64,000 nt of DNA from Mesonia sp. HuA40 (GTDB taxonomy: Bacteria; Bacteroidota; Bacteroidia; Flavobacteriales; Flavobacteriaceae), in NCBI RefSeq assembly GCF_008017835.1, contig NZ_VRLT01000029.1:297559-361558 (forward strand), given 5' to 3'. Below the pieces are notes generated by a model. The model did not search any database and was not told the DNA's origin. It was given only the letters and a program-made list of their open reading frames with translations. Numbering within the stretch: position 1 is the first letter of the stretch; each line of letters begins with the position of its first letter. The position numbers and the translations under genes were made by a program. This document shows, one piece after another, positions 18,301 to 26,362 of the stretch.

Positions 18301-19293
18301 TTACTTGGCCATAGCTGGATTAACCCAGGAAAAGTGAGTTATTTTTTCGCTGATGCGGATACGCTGATTAATACGCTCCATACGTGCAGGTAATTTCATC
18401 ACAAAATCGCGTGCTTTTTCAGCTTCTTCATTTAAACCAGTTATTTTTTCAATATCCCAACGTTTAATTAATCGACGCATAATATCCACATAATCTTGTC
18501 CTGTATAAACACCAATACGTTGTGCAGCCATAGAGAACTCATCAAAAGCACTGCCCAAAGAATCTCCTGCCTCACGTAAAAACATGGCCGGCATTATTAT
18601 CTTATGCTTCATCATGTCTTTAAAAGCAATCATCATATTGCTTGGGTCTATTTTAAAAATTTCATTTACAAAAGAGCTATAGGCGTTATAGTGTCTCATC
18701 TCGTCGCCACTAATTATTTTACACATCTTTGCCAAGGGTTTATTCCCGTAAGATTTGGCCAATTTTGCCACACGGTTGTGCGAAACATAAGTAGCATATT
18801 CTTGAAAACTGGTATAAACAAAATTTTTGTAAGGATCTTGATCGGTGCCTATATCAAAGCCATCGTTTATAAGGTGTTGGGTGGTTTGTTCAACCGCCTT
18901 CATATTTACTCGTCCAGATAGGTATAAATATTTATTTAAAACGTCACCGTGTCTATTCTCTTCTCCTGTCCAGTATCTTACCCATTTTGACCAAGGCGTT
19001 CCACCTTCTTGCTGATTTATGCCTTCTACATCCATAAGCCAAGATTCATAGGTAGGTAGGGCTTCTTCTGTAATAGTATCGCCTACCAATACTACCCAAA
19101 AATCGTAAGGCAATTCTTTGGCTAACTCCCTAATTTCTGTAATCTCGTCATAAAAACCGTCCGATTGCGAATTGGGTAAGAAATCAGTAGGTTGCCATAT
19201 TTTTTCTACAGGAATTAAAAATTGATCGATAAAGCCGTCTACCTTATCTTCTAATTGCTGCATTACTTCTAGTCGTATATTTTTTGTAGCCAT
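18301..19293 (-). CDS. Acyl-ACP desaturase (soluble di-iron, stearoyl-ACP desaturase family)
   Basis: A 330-aa soluble desaturase that introduces a cis double bond into acyl-ACP with O2 and ferredoxin. The two di-iron motifs are EENRHGD near residue 130 and DEMRHYNAY near 218, matching the paired EENRHG / DEKRHE-type signatures. It is co-transcribed with a PlsC acyltransferase 13 bases upstream, so the pair would make and place unsaturated acyl chains in membrane lipid. Confidence 0.92.
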   Translation of the reverse strand: MATKNIRLEVMQQLEDKVDGFIDQFLIPVEKIWQPTDFLPNSQSDGFYDEITEIRELAKELPYDFWVVLVGDTITEEALPTYESWLMDVEGINQQEGGTPWSKWVRYWTGEENRHGDVLNKYLYLSGRVNMKAVEQTTQHLINDGFDIGTDQDPYKNFVYTSFQEYATYVSHNRVAKLAKSYGNKPLAKMCKIISGDEMRHYNAYSSFVNEIFKIDPSNMMIAFKDMMKHKIIMPAMFLREAGDSLGSAFDEFSMAAQRIGVYTGQDYVDIMRRLIKRWDIEKITGLNEEAEKARDFVMKLPARMERINQRIRISEKITHFSWVNPAMAK

Positions 19294-19306
19294 GGCGTAT
19301 TATTTT

Positions 19307-20041
19307 TTAGGTTATAATGTTTGAGGTGATGCTGGTTTCAGTTTTGGCCAATAGAGTGTCAGCATCAAAATCTTTAACGGCCAAAGGTTGGTGCACAGTA
19401 CATTTTAAATGTACGCCCAATCCTAGCGGGAAAGAACCATTTTTCACCAGTTTCCAAGAGTTGTTTATACTAACCGGGAGCACTGTTGCTTCAGGACAGA
19501 ATTTAAACAACATTTTTAACCCATTAGGAGAGAATTGCTTGGGTATGCCAGTTTTACTTCTTGTGCCTTCTGGAAAAATTACAGCAGACCTATTGGTTTG
19601 ATTCAAATAGCTGGCAAATTTTTTAATCTCTGGTAAGGCTTGCCTTGGGTTTTTTCGATCTATAAGAATTGACCCACCGTGTCTTAAGTTGTAAGATATG
19701 CTAGGTATTCCTTTTCCTAGTTCTTTTTTACTGATGAACTTAGGGTGTATTTTTTTCAAAAACCATACCAAGGGCGGTATATCGTAAGGGCTTTGATGAT
19801 TGGCAACAATTATATAAGGTTTTCCGCTAGGAAGTTCAAAGTTATTTTCAAAACTGATTCGGGTTCCTAAAATATGCAAACATTTAAGCAAACAGAAATT
19901 CAGGTAGTCTACACTTTTTTTATGCGCCTGATAACCGAATACGTTAAAACAAATCCATTGAATGGGATGAAAAACAACCAAGCATAAACCAAAGAAAAAA
20001 TAATAAATAACCGATAAAGGATAGGATAAAATTTGTTTCAT
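19307..20041 (-). CDS. 1-acyl-sn-glycerol-3-phosphate acyltransferase (PlsC family)
   Basis: A 244-aa membrane-associated acyltransferase. It has a hydrophobic N-terminal segment, catalytic motif NHQSPYD near residue 95 (the NHx4D signature) and substrate motif FPEGTRSKTG near 170. It transfers an acyl group to lysophosphatidic acid to form phosphatidic acid. It is first in the operon with the desaturase. A -7 box (TACTTTTG on the minus strand, 20062-20069) lies 20 bases before the ATG. Confidence 0.9.
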   Translation of the reverse strand: MKQILSYPLSVIYYFFFGLCLVVFHPIQWICFNVFGYQAHKKSVDYLNFCLLKCLHILGTRISFENNFELPSGKPYIIVANHQSPYDIPPLVWFLKKIHPKFISKKELGKGIPSISYNLRHGGSILIDRKNPRQALPEIKKFASYLNQTNRSAVIFPEGTRSKTGIPKQFSPNGLKMLFKFCPEATVLPVSINNSWKLVKNGSFPLGLGVHLKCTVHQPLAVKDFDADTLLAKTETSITSNIIT

Positions 20042-20061
20042 AATTATTACAAGCGAAAACG

Positions 20062-20069
20062 CAAAAGTA
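20062..20069 (-). promoter_or_regulatory. Candidate -7 box of the plsC-desaturase-HD operon
   Basis: The minus strand reads TACTTTTG, a perfect TAnnTTTG, 20 bases before the plsC start. The nearest TTTG upstream is only 12 bases away, too close for a standard -33 element. Confidence 0.5.
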
Positions 20070-20129
20070 GCTTTATAATTACAAAGAAACCCATCAAATA
20101 CTTAAAAGAACAATGCAAGCATAATAAAA

Positions 20130-20156
20130 CAGCCGCCTCAAATAATGAAGCGGCTG
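20130..20156 (-). terminator. Intrinsic terminator of the bacilliredoxin gene
   Basis: Perfect 7-bp arms CAGCCGC and GCGGCTG enclose a 13-base AT-rich loop. On the minus strand the stem is followed by TTTTATTATG. It lies 25 bases downstream of the stop of the bacilliredoxin gene. Confidence 0.85.
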
Positions 20157-20180
20157 CAATTAAGTCTTGCTTATAAGCGA

Positions 20181-20591
20181 TTAGCAATAATCGTTATAGG
20201 CATCTTTTAAATTATCGGCAATCATTTCGGCGGGGCGCCCCTCAATATGATGTCTTTCTAACATGTGCACTAATTCTCCATCTTTAAATAAGGCAATAGC
20301 TGGAGAACTAGGAGGAAAAGGCACCATATGCGCTCTAGCTTTATCTGTGGCTTCTTTGTCAACCCCAGCAAATACAGTGGCCAAATGATCTGGCTTTTTA
20401 CTGTTGTTTAAAGACATTTTAGCACCTGGTCTAGCATTGGCTGCAGCACAACCACAAACCGAGTTTACTACCAATAAAGTAGTCCCTTCTTTTTTTAATA
20501 TAGCGTCTACATCTTGGGCACTTTGTAATTCTTCAAAACCTTGGCTGGTTAATTCTTCACGCATGGGTTTTATTAATTCTGCTGGATACAT
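20181..20591 (-). CDS. BrxA/BrxB-family bacilliredoxin
   Basis: A 136-aa thioredoxin-fold protein. The active site CGC in VNSVCGCAAANARPG near residue 53 is the characteristic bacilliredoxin CxC, replacing the thioredoxin CxxC. In Bacillus such proteins remove bacillithiol from mixed disulfides. Presence here suggests bacillithiol or a similar thiol in this organism, which the sequence alone does not prove. It is monocistronic: a -7 box TATATTTG (minus strand, 20615-20622) lies 24 bases before the ATG, and a strong terminator lies after it. Confidence 0.92.
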   Translation of the reverse strand: MYPAELIKPMREELTSQGFEELQSAQDVDAILKKEGTTLLVVNSVCGCAAANARPGAKMSLNNSKKPDHLATVFAGVDKEATDKARAHMVPFPPSSPAIALFKDGELVHMLERHHIEGRPAEMIADNLKDAYNDYC

Positions 20592-20737
20592 AGCTTTTAT
20601 TTTTATTTGAATAGCAAATATACCAAATTCTAAATTACTATATCTCCTATTTGCTTTTGATCTTGATGCTTTTACAGCTTGCTTTTCCTTGTTTTCTTTC
20701 TAATAGTTTATATTTGTTTCTTTTTTAAAGTGTAATT

Positions 20738-21499
20738 ATGATAAAATGGGTGTTGGCGGTGTTAGGTTTCCTTTACGGAAGATTTGGAGGGGCAATAGCC
20801 GGATTCTTTTTGGGTTCTATTTTAGATCGTATTTTTGGATCGGTTAGTGCGGGACAATCTTCTTCTAAAGGTGATTTTGGCCGGTATTTTGAAAGCCGAA
20901 AAACTCAAGTTTCTCCTAAAGATTTTGAACTCAATTTATTAAGCCTTTGCTCGGTAATTATCAAGGCAGATGGTCGTGTAAATCAGCGTGAACTAGATTA
21001 TGTAAGATCTTACTTTGTGCAATCCTATGGTAAAGAACGCGCCAATGCTACATTTAAAACCTTTAATGAGGTAATTAAACACCGAAGCATAGATTTAGTA
21101 CGTATCTGTACCTATATTAGAGCTCGAACGAGATATGAGGTGCGCTTGCAAATTCTTCATTTTTTATTTGGTATTACGCAAGCCGATGGGCATATCTCAG
21201 CTGCAGAAATTTATCAGCTTAAGCGTATTGCAAGTCATTTTCAACTTACCCAAAATGATTTTGAGAGCATCAAAGCTATGTTTGTTAATACTCACGATAG
21301 CAGTAGCGCCTATAAAATTCTTGAAATCGATAAATCGGCTAGCGATGCGGAGGTGAAAAAGGCATTTAGAACCATGGCAAAAAAGTACCACCCAGATAAG
21401 CTGGTGGGCATGGATGAAGCTTATAAAAAGGGAGCTCAAGAAAAATTTATGCGCGTACAACAAGCGTATGAACAAATTCAAAAAGAAAGAGGACTTTAA
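20738..21499 (+). CDS. TerB-like/DnaJ-domain membrane protein (DjlA type)
   Basis: A 253-aa co-chaperone. The order is: a glycine-rich hydrophobic N-terminus (FLYGRFGGAIAGFFLG, membrane anchor); a TerB-like helical domain at about 50-170 with ADGRVNQRELDYV and ADGHISAAEI acidic motifs; and a C-terminal J domain at about 187-253 with the HPDK tripeptide in KKYHPDKL. It would stimulate DnaK at the membrane. A -7 box TATATTTG (20709-20716) lies 21 bases before the ATG. It converges with a degraded TonB receptor, with a 2-base gap. Confidence 0.9.
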   Translation: MIKWVLAVLGFLYGRFGGAIAGFFLGSILDRIFGSVSAGQSSSKGDFGRYFESRKTQVSPKDFELNLLSLCSVIIKADGRVNQRELDYVRSYFVQSYGKERANATFKTFNEVIKHRSIDLVRICTYIRARTRYEVRLQILHFLFGITQADGHISAAEIYQLKRIASHFQLTQNDFESIKAMFVNTHDSSSAYKILEIDKSASDAEVKKAFRTMAKKYHPDKLVGMDEAYKKGAQEKFMRVQQAYEQIQKERGL

Positions 21500-21501
21500 C
21501 C

Positions 21502-22713
21502 CTATAGCAGGTTAAGAAGTTGTTTGGGGGTATAATAACTAAAGAGGCGTTGGTTTACTTTAAAACTTGGGTTTAAAATAAGCGTAGCAGGAAGCGCAAT
21601 TCCTTTATTTGGTGGGTTGATGAATAGCTTTGCTAATTTATGCACAGCATTTTGCTTGGAATTGACTTCGGAATTAAAAAACCACTGTTGATCAAAAAAT
21701 ATTGGCTGGGTGCTATTTACATCCATTCGCACAGCATAATAGTTTTTATTAAGTTGTTTAATTACCTCAGGGTTTTTAAAGGCTACTCGATCAATTTTTT
21801 TTAAAAATGCCATAGTACCAAAGCTAGTGTTGGTTAAGGCTGTAATTTCACTAAAACCATCTTGATCGGCATCATAAGATTGTCTATCTCGCGAAGTACC
21901 AAAAATACTTAAACCGCTGTTGAGGTCGTCGCTAACGATAGCGGCACTTGCATTGATAACTCGGTCTGTGCTTTTGGCGTCTATAGAAGCAAAATCGGTT
22001 TGCACCTCCCATTGATTCAATACCGGATCTTTAGTAATAACATTCATTGTTCCTGCAATGGCATTGGCTCCAAATAGAGCCGAACCTCCGCTGCGTACTG
22101 CCTTTACTCGATCTATAATACTTACGGAAATTAGTTCAAGACCATAAACACCATTTAGTGCACTAAAAACAGGGCGGCTGTTTGCCAATATTTGTGTGTA
22201 TTCGCCACCCAAACCATTCAATCGAACTTGCGTGAAACCACAATTTTGGCAGTTGGTCTCTACGCGAACGCCGGGTTGAAAATTTAGACCATCGGCTAAT
22301 GATATTGAGTGGGCGGCTCTAGAAATTTTATTGCTTAAAACATTAACTGTTACAGGAGCCTCTTTTTTACTGATACGATTACGAGTAGCACTAACCACAA
22401 CTTGGTCTAAGCCTAACAAATCCGCTTTAAGCGAAATGTGTCGTTGTTTTTTGTTCATTTTATTGGTATCTACAGCAATCTCTTGGGTTTTTAAAACCAA
22501 TTGCCTGTACCTTTAAAACGTGTTGTCCTGGAGTTAATTGGAGTTCAAAATTACCTTGCATTTCTGTTGCGGTTCCAACATATTGATTTAAAACGCTGAT
22601 GTTTGCAAAGGCTACACTTCTTCTTTATAATGAACCTCGCCTTGAAGCTTGACTTTTTCTTGACACCAAACACTAAAGCTAAGCAGACAAAATAATAAAA
22701 TAATCATTCTCAT
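21502..22713 (-). pseudogene. TonB-dependent receptor remnant fused to a thioredoxin-like C-terminus
   Basis: Reading leftward from ATG 22713: a signal peptide (MRMIILLFCLLSFSVWCQ) and the start of a carboxypeptidase-regulatory-like domain; a frameshift near 22615; the rest of that domain (VAFANISVLNQYVGTATEM, then GNFELQLTPGQHVLKVQAIG); a second frameshift of one extra A near 22490; then an intact plug domain (QVRLNGLGGEYTQIL, GSALFGANAIAGTMNVI). After residues like TSFGTMAFLK the reading changes to KKIDRVAFKNPEVIKQLNKN and ends LPATLILNPSFKV. That ending resembles the tail of a thioredoxin-fold protein, not a beta-barrel. The roughly 400-residue barrel is missing. I infer a deletion that joined a receptor gene to a neighbouring thioredoxin-like gene, followed by decay. 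It diverges from the MntR operon. Confidence 0.82.
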
Positions 22714-22735
22714 TTTAACCTTGTTTAATAAAATT

Positions 22736-22751
22736 TTTAGGCAAAACTAAA
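22736..22751. promoter_or_regulatory. Candidate MntR/DtxR box upstream of the TonB-receptor remnant
   Basis: An inverted repeat TTTAG-N6-CTAAA with perfect 5-bp arms, 23 bases upstream of the receptor's ATG. The layout and TTAG/CTAA half-sites resemble DtxR-family operators. A matching box lies before the MntR gene itself. Confidence 0.5.
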
Positions 22752-22807
22752 TAATTTTTACAAAACTATTAAACCTAATCTTTTTTTTATTTATTTTGAA
22801 TAATAAA

Positions 22808-22823
22808 ATTAGGGTAAGCTAAA
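22808..22823. promoter_or_regulatory. Candidate MntR/DtxR box upstream of the mntR operon
   Basis: ATTAG-N6-CTAAA, the same 16-base layout as the box at 22736-22751, with perfect inner 4-bp arms (TTAG/CTAA). It lies 50 bases before the regulator ATG and just upstream of a -7 box TAACTTTG (22847-22854). Autoregulation by the encoded DtxR-family protein is the natural inference. Confidence 0.5.
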
Positions 22824-22873
22824 TTATTATTTGGGTAAATAAAATGTAACTTTGTAGATTATAAATATTTTGT

Positions 22874-23557
22874 ATGTATTCTCAATCTGAAGAAAATTAT
22901 CTCAAGGCGATATATCATCTTGAGGAATCCAGTGAAAAGGGGGTTTCTACCAGTAAATTGTCTGAAGAATTACAAACCAAAGCGGCTTCGGTTACCGAGA
23001 TGTTAAAACGTCTCGCCGAAAAAAAATTGGTAAATTATCGAAAGTATTATGGCGTGTCATTAACCCCTGAGGGTAAATCATGGGCATTGGCTATCATCAG
23101 AAAACATAGGTTGTGGGAGTATTTCTTGGTAGAGTGTTTAAACTTTAACTGGGATGAGGTGCACGAGGTAGCCGAACAATTAGAACATATACAATCTAAA
23201 AAATTGGTAGAAGAACTCGATTGTTTTTTAGGTAGACCTAGTTTTGATCCGCACGGCGACCCTATTCCTAATGCTGCTGGAGTATTGCCCGAATTTAAAA
23301 AGCGTCGCTTAAGCGAATTCAAAGTAGGAGACACCTTGATTTGTAAAGGTTTTAGCGATGCCTCTTCTTCTTTTTTACAATTTTTAGATCAGCATAAAAT
23401 AGGATTAAACACACTTGTAAGCATTAAAAGTATTCAGGAGTTTGATGAAAGTATGTTGGTAAAGGTGGGCAATAATGAAATAATGTTATCTAAAACCGCT
23501 ACTCAAAACATATTCGTGGAGAGAAATAAAGAAAGCAAAATAAAAGAAAGAGCATGA
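22874..23557 (+). CDS. mntR: DtxR/MntR-family metal-dependent repressor
   Basis: A 227-aa regulator. It has an N-terminal winged helix (about 1-70, with KAASVTEMLKRLAEKKLVNY as recognition region), and a dimerisation/metal-binding domain rich in His/Glu/Cys (RKHRLWEYFLVECL, EVAEQLEHIQS). A C-terminal FeoA/SH3-like domain follows (about 150-220). This long form occurs in both iron and manganese sensors. The downstream transporter favours Mn (or Zn/Mn), and I use the symbol on that basis. Its stop overlaps the start of the binding-protein gene by 4 bases (ATGA), so the two are translationally coupled. Confidence 0.87.
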   Translation: MYSQSEENYLKAIYHLEESSEKGVSTSKLSEELQTKAASVTEMLKRLAEKKLVNYRKYYGVSLTPEGKSWALAIIRKHRLWEYFLVECLNFNWDEVHEVAEQLEHIQSKKLVEELDCFLGRPSFDPHGDPIPNAAGVLPEFKKRRLSEFKVGDTLICKGFSDASSSFLQFLDQHKIGLNTLVSIKSIQEFDESMLVKVGNNEIMLSKTATQNIFVERNKESKIKERA

Positions 23558-24474
23558 AGGTGATACAAAAAATAGGAGTTGCGCTAGTAGTACTGATTTG
23601 TTTTGGGAGCTGTAAAAAGCAAAATCAAAATAAAAACGGGAAATTACAGGTGGTAACTACCACCACAATGATCACCGATTTAGCCAAGCAAATTGGTGGC
23701 GAAGCTATAGAGGTTAAAGGTTTAATGGGGGCAGGGGTCGATCCGCATCTTTATAAAGCTAGTGCGGGAGACGTAACCAAACTTACCCAAGCCGATGTTG
23801 TCTTTTATAATGGGCTTCACTTAGAAGGGAAATTAGTAGATGTATTTGAAAAAATGCAACAGCAGACCAATACTGTAGCTCTTTCAAAAGCTTTAGACAA
23901 AAAGGAACTTATCGGTTCTGAGAATTTTGCCTCTAATTTTGATCCGCATATTTGGTTTAATATAGGTTACTGGAAGTTGATTACCCAACAACTAACAAAA
24001 GAACTTTGTCGCTTAGATCCAGACAATCAAAATTTATTTAAAAAAAATGAGGAACTTTATTTGGCGCAATTAGATAAACTAGAGAACCAAATCAAAGCTA
24101 AAATTGCAACTTTACCCAAAGATAAACGTATTTTAGTTACGGCCCACGATGCTTTTAATTATTTTGGTGAAGCCTATGGTTTTCAAGTGGTAGGGTTGCA
24201 AGGTCTTTCAACCGCCACAGAAGCTGGAGTGCAAGATGTACAAAATCTAGCACAATTTATAATCGATAAAAGAGTGAAAGCTATATTTATAGAAAGTAGT
24301 GTGCCCAAACGAACGATTGAAGCTTTGCAAAAGGCGGTTCAAGCCGAAGGTTTTGAGGTCGCTATAGGCGGAACTCTTTTTTCTGATGCACTGGGTAATT
24401 CAGGTACACCAGAAGGTAACTATTTGGGTATGTTTACTTATAATGTACATACCATTGTAGACGCTCTAAAGTAA
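23554..24474 (+). CDS. Manganese/zinc ABC transporter substrate-binding lipoprotein
   Basis: A 306-aa cluster A-I (ZnuA/MntA/PsaA) binding protein. It has a signal peptide with lipobox ending FGSC (Cys 20). The metal ligands expected for the family are His in GVDPHLYKAS, His in SNFDPHIWFN near residue 132, Glu in TATEAGVQDV, and Asp in FSDALG near 280. The loop that is long and His-rich in zinc-specific ZnuA is absent, which leans towards manganese. As a lipoprotein it would be tethered in the periplasm and feed the ATPase/permease genes that follow. Confidence 0.9.
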   Translation: MKVIQKIGVALVVLICFGSCKKQNQNKNGKLQVVTTTTMITDLAKQIGGEAIEVKGLMGAGVDPHLYKASAGDVTKLTQADVVFYNGLHLEGKLVDVFEKMQQQTNTVALSKALDKKELIGSENFASNFDPHIWFNIGYWKLITQQLTKELCRLDPDNQNLFKKNEELYLAQLDKLENQIKAKIATLPKDKRILVTAHDAFNYFGEAYGFQVVGLQGLSTATEAGVQDVQNLAQFIIDKRVKAIFIESSVPKRTIEALQKAVQAEGFEVAIGGTLFSDALGNSGTPEGNYLGMFTYNVHTIVDALK

Positions 24475-25221
24475 TTGAATGTGAGAAACGAGAAACTAGC
24501 CATAAAAATAGACGACCTTACGGTGGCCTATGACTACAAACCCGTACTTTGGGATATCGATTTAAAAATTCCCGAAGGGGTGCTAATGGCCATCGTGGGA
24601 CCGAATGGAGCGGGTAAATCTACACTTATTAAAGCTATTTTGGGTATTATAAAACCCATCGCAGGCAGTGTTAAAATTTTTGGTAAACCCTATAAGGCCC
24701 AACGTGCAAAGGTGGCCTATGTGCCGCAAAAAGGAACGGTAGATTGGGATTTTCCTACAACCGCTCTTGATGTGGTCATGATGGGAACTTATGGTAGCTT
24801 AGGTTGGATAAAACGCCCAGGGCAAGCGCAAAGAAAATCGGCTTTAGAGGCCTTGGAAAAAGTAGGAATGCTTGCTTTTAAAAACCGACAAATAAGTCAA
24901 CTATCTGGCGGACAACAACAGCGTATTTTTCTAGCGAGAGCATTGGTTCAAAACGCGAGTATATATTTTATGGATGAGCCCTTTCAAGGTGTAGATGCGA
25001 CAACCGAAAGAGCTATAATTAAAATTCTTAAAGAATTACGCGATGCGGGAAAAACATTAATTGTAGTGCACCACGATTTACAAACCGTACCCGAGTATTT
25101 CAATTGGGTTACCTTTTTAAATGTTAAAAGAATAGCATCGGGTCCTGTGAAAGATATCTTTAACGATGATAACTTAACCAAAACCTACGGAATTAACTAT
25201 AAAGTAGCCATCAATCCGTAA
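24475..25221 (+). CDS. Metal ABC transporter ATP-binding protein
   Basis: A 248-aa ATPase. It has Walker [10 protein letters not shown] near residue 43, Q-loop in [13 protein letters not shown] (with the DWDFP word typical of Mn/Zn ATPases), signature LSGGQQQR near 143, and Walker B YFMDEPF. It directly follows the binding-protein stop. The frame has no ATG start; translation must begin at TTG 24475 or GTG 24481. The stop region carries one of the recurrent ATCCGTAAAG decamers (25214-25223), with its TAA used as the stop codon. Confidence 0.9.
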   Translation: MNVRNEKLAIKIDDLTVAYDYKPVLWDIDLKIPEGVLMAIVGPNGAGKSTLIKAILGIIKPIAGSVKIFGKPYKAQRAKVAYVPQKGTVDWDFPTTALDVVMMGTYGSLGWIKRPGQAQRKSALEALEKVGMLAFKNRQISQLSGGQQQRIFLARALVQNASIYFMDEPFQGVDATTERAIIKILKELRDAGKTLIVVHHDLQTVPEYFNWVTFLNVKRIASGPVKDIFNDDNLTKTYGINYKVAINP

Positions 25222-25231
25222 AGGCAAAAAA

Positions 25232-26362
25232 ATGAATATAACAGAGTATTTTTCGTTGTTGTTTACCGATTATACCTTAGGTGTAATTACTTTAGGTACG
25301 GCTGTTTTAGGTGCGGTTTGTGGTATGTTAGGGAGTTTTTCAGTATTGAGAAGACAGAGTTTATTAGGAGACGCTATCTCTCACGCAGCCTTGCCTGGGA
25401 TTGCGCTCGCTTTTCTGTTGACCGGTACTAAGCAAACTCATTTTTTGCTTTTAGGAGCTTTGATTAGCGGATTGTTGGGTACATTTTGGATTAAAAGTAT
25501 TGTCAAAAAAACACGCTTGAAAAACGATACGGCTTTAGGTCTAATTTTATCTTTATTTTTTGGATTTGGGATGCTACTACTCACCTTTATTCAAAAGTTA
25601 CCCAATGCCAACCAGGCAGGATTAGATAAATATTTATTTGGTCAAGCCGCTACCTTAATGGTGCAAGACGTTTATGTAATGATAGGTGTAACAGGTGTTA
25701 GCTTATTTGTTTTGCTCTTGTTCTGGAAAGAGTTGAAATTGCTGCTATTTGACCCAGATTATACCTTAACATTGGGTTTTAATACGAGATTTCTTGACAT
25801 TTTAATCACTGGTTTTATTGTATTGGCAATTGTTTTGGGGCTTCAAACGGTGGGGGTGGTATTAATGAGTGCAATGCTTTTAGCTCCGGCTGCTGCAGCT
25901 CGTCAATGGACCAATAGGTTAAGTGTAATGATTTTTTTGGCCGCTATTTTTGGGGCTTTTTCGGGTGTATTGGGTACTGCTATTAGTGCAAGCCAGAACA
26001 ACCTATCTACCGGACCAGTAATCGTTTTGGTTGCTGCCGGATTGGTATTACTCTCATTTGTATTTGCTCCGCAACGTGGTTTACTCGCTAGAAGAGTTAG
26101 ATTCTATCGCAACCGAAAGGAACTTAACCTGCGTAAAACACTTTCGGTAATGTATCATATTGCTCAAAATCATAAAGATATTTCCCATCCACATGCTATA
26201 AAAATCCTTAATAATTTTCACGGCTATACGCGTAAAACACTTAATAAGCTAGAAGAAAAAAATTGGGTAGAGATTCGAGGTAATCAATGGTCGCTAACTG
26301 CCAAGGGCTACCAAGAAGCAGAAAATTTTTATAAACCTAACGAAGCTATTCAAGATATATGA
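25232..26362 (+). CDS. Metal ABC transporter permease with C-terminal winged-helix domain (first)
   Basis: A 376-aa permease of the MntB/ZnuB family. About eight to nine membrane segments cover residues 1-280, including the conserved SVLRRQSLLGDAISHAALPG motif near 35-55 and a GVVLMSAMLLAPAAAARQW motif near 205. Unusually, about 85 cytoplasmic residues follow the last membrane segment (RKTLSVMYHIAQNHKDISH to the end). They look like a winged helix, with YTRKTLNKLEEKNWVEIRG as helix plus wing, similar to the N-terminus of the DtxR regulator. The start of the next permease overlaps its stop by 4 bases. Confidence 0.9.
   Translation: MNITEYFSLLFTDYTLGVITLGTAVLGAVCGMLGSFSVLRRQSLLGDAISHAALPGIALAFLLTGTKQTHFLLLGALISGLLGTFWIKSIVKKTRLKNDTALGLILSLFFGFGMLLLTFIQKLPNANQAGLDKYLFGQAATLMVQDVYVMIGVTGVSLFVLLLFWKELKLLLFDPDYTLTLGFNTRFLDILITGFIVLAIVLGLQTVGVVLMSAMLLAPAAAARQWTNRLSVMIFLAAIFGAFSGVLGTAISASQNNLSTGPVIVLVAAGLVLLSFVFAPQRGLLARRVRFYRNRKELNLRKTLSVMYHIAQNHKDISHPHAIKILNNFHGYTRKTLNKLEEKNWVEIRGNQWSLTAKGYQEAENFYKPNEAIQDI

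Noticed and set aside
22830..22854. Full -33/-7 promoter for mntR using TTTG at 22830
   Set aside because: The spacer to TAACTTTG is only 13 bases, too short for the 19-base consensus; only the -7 box is kept.
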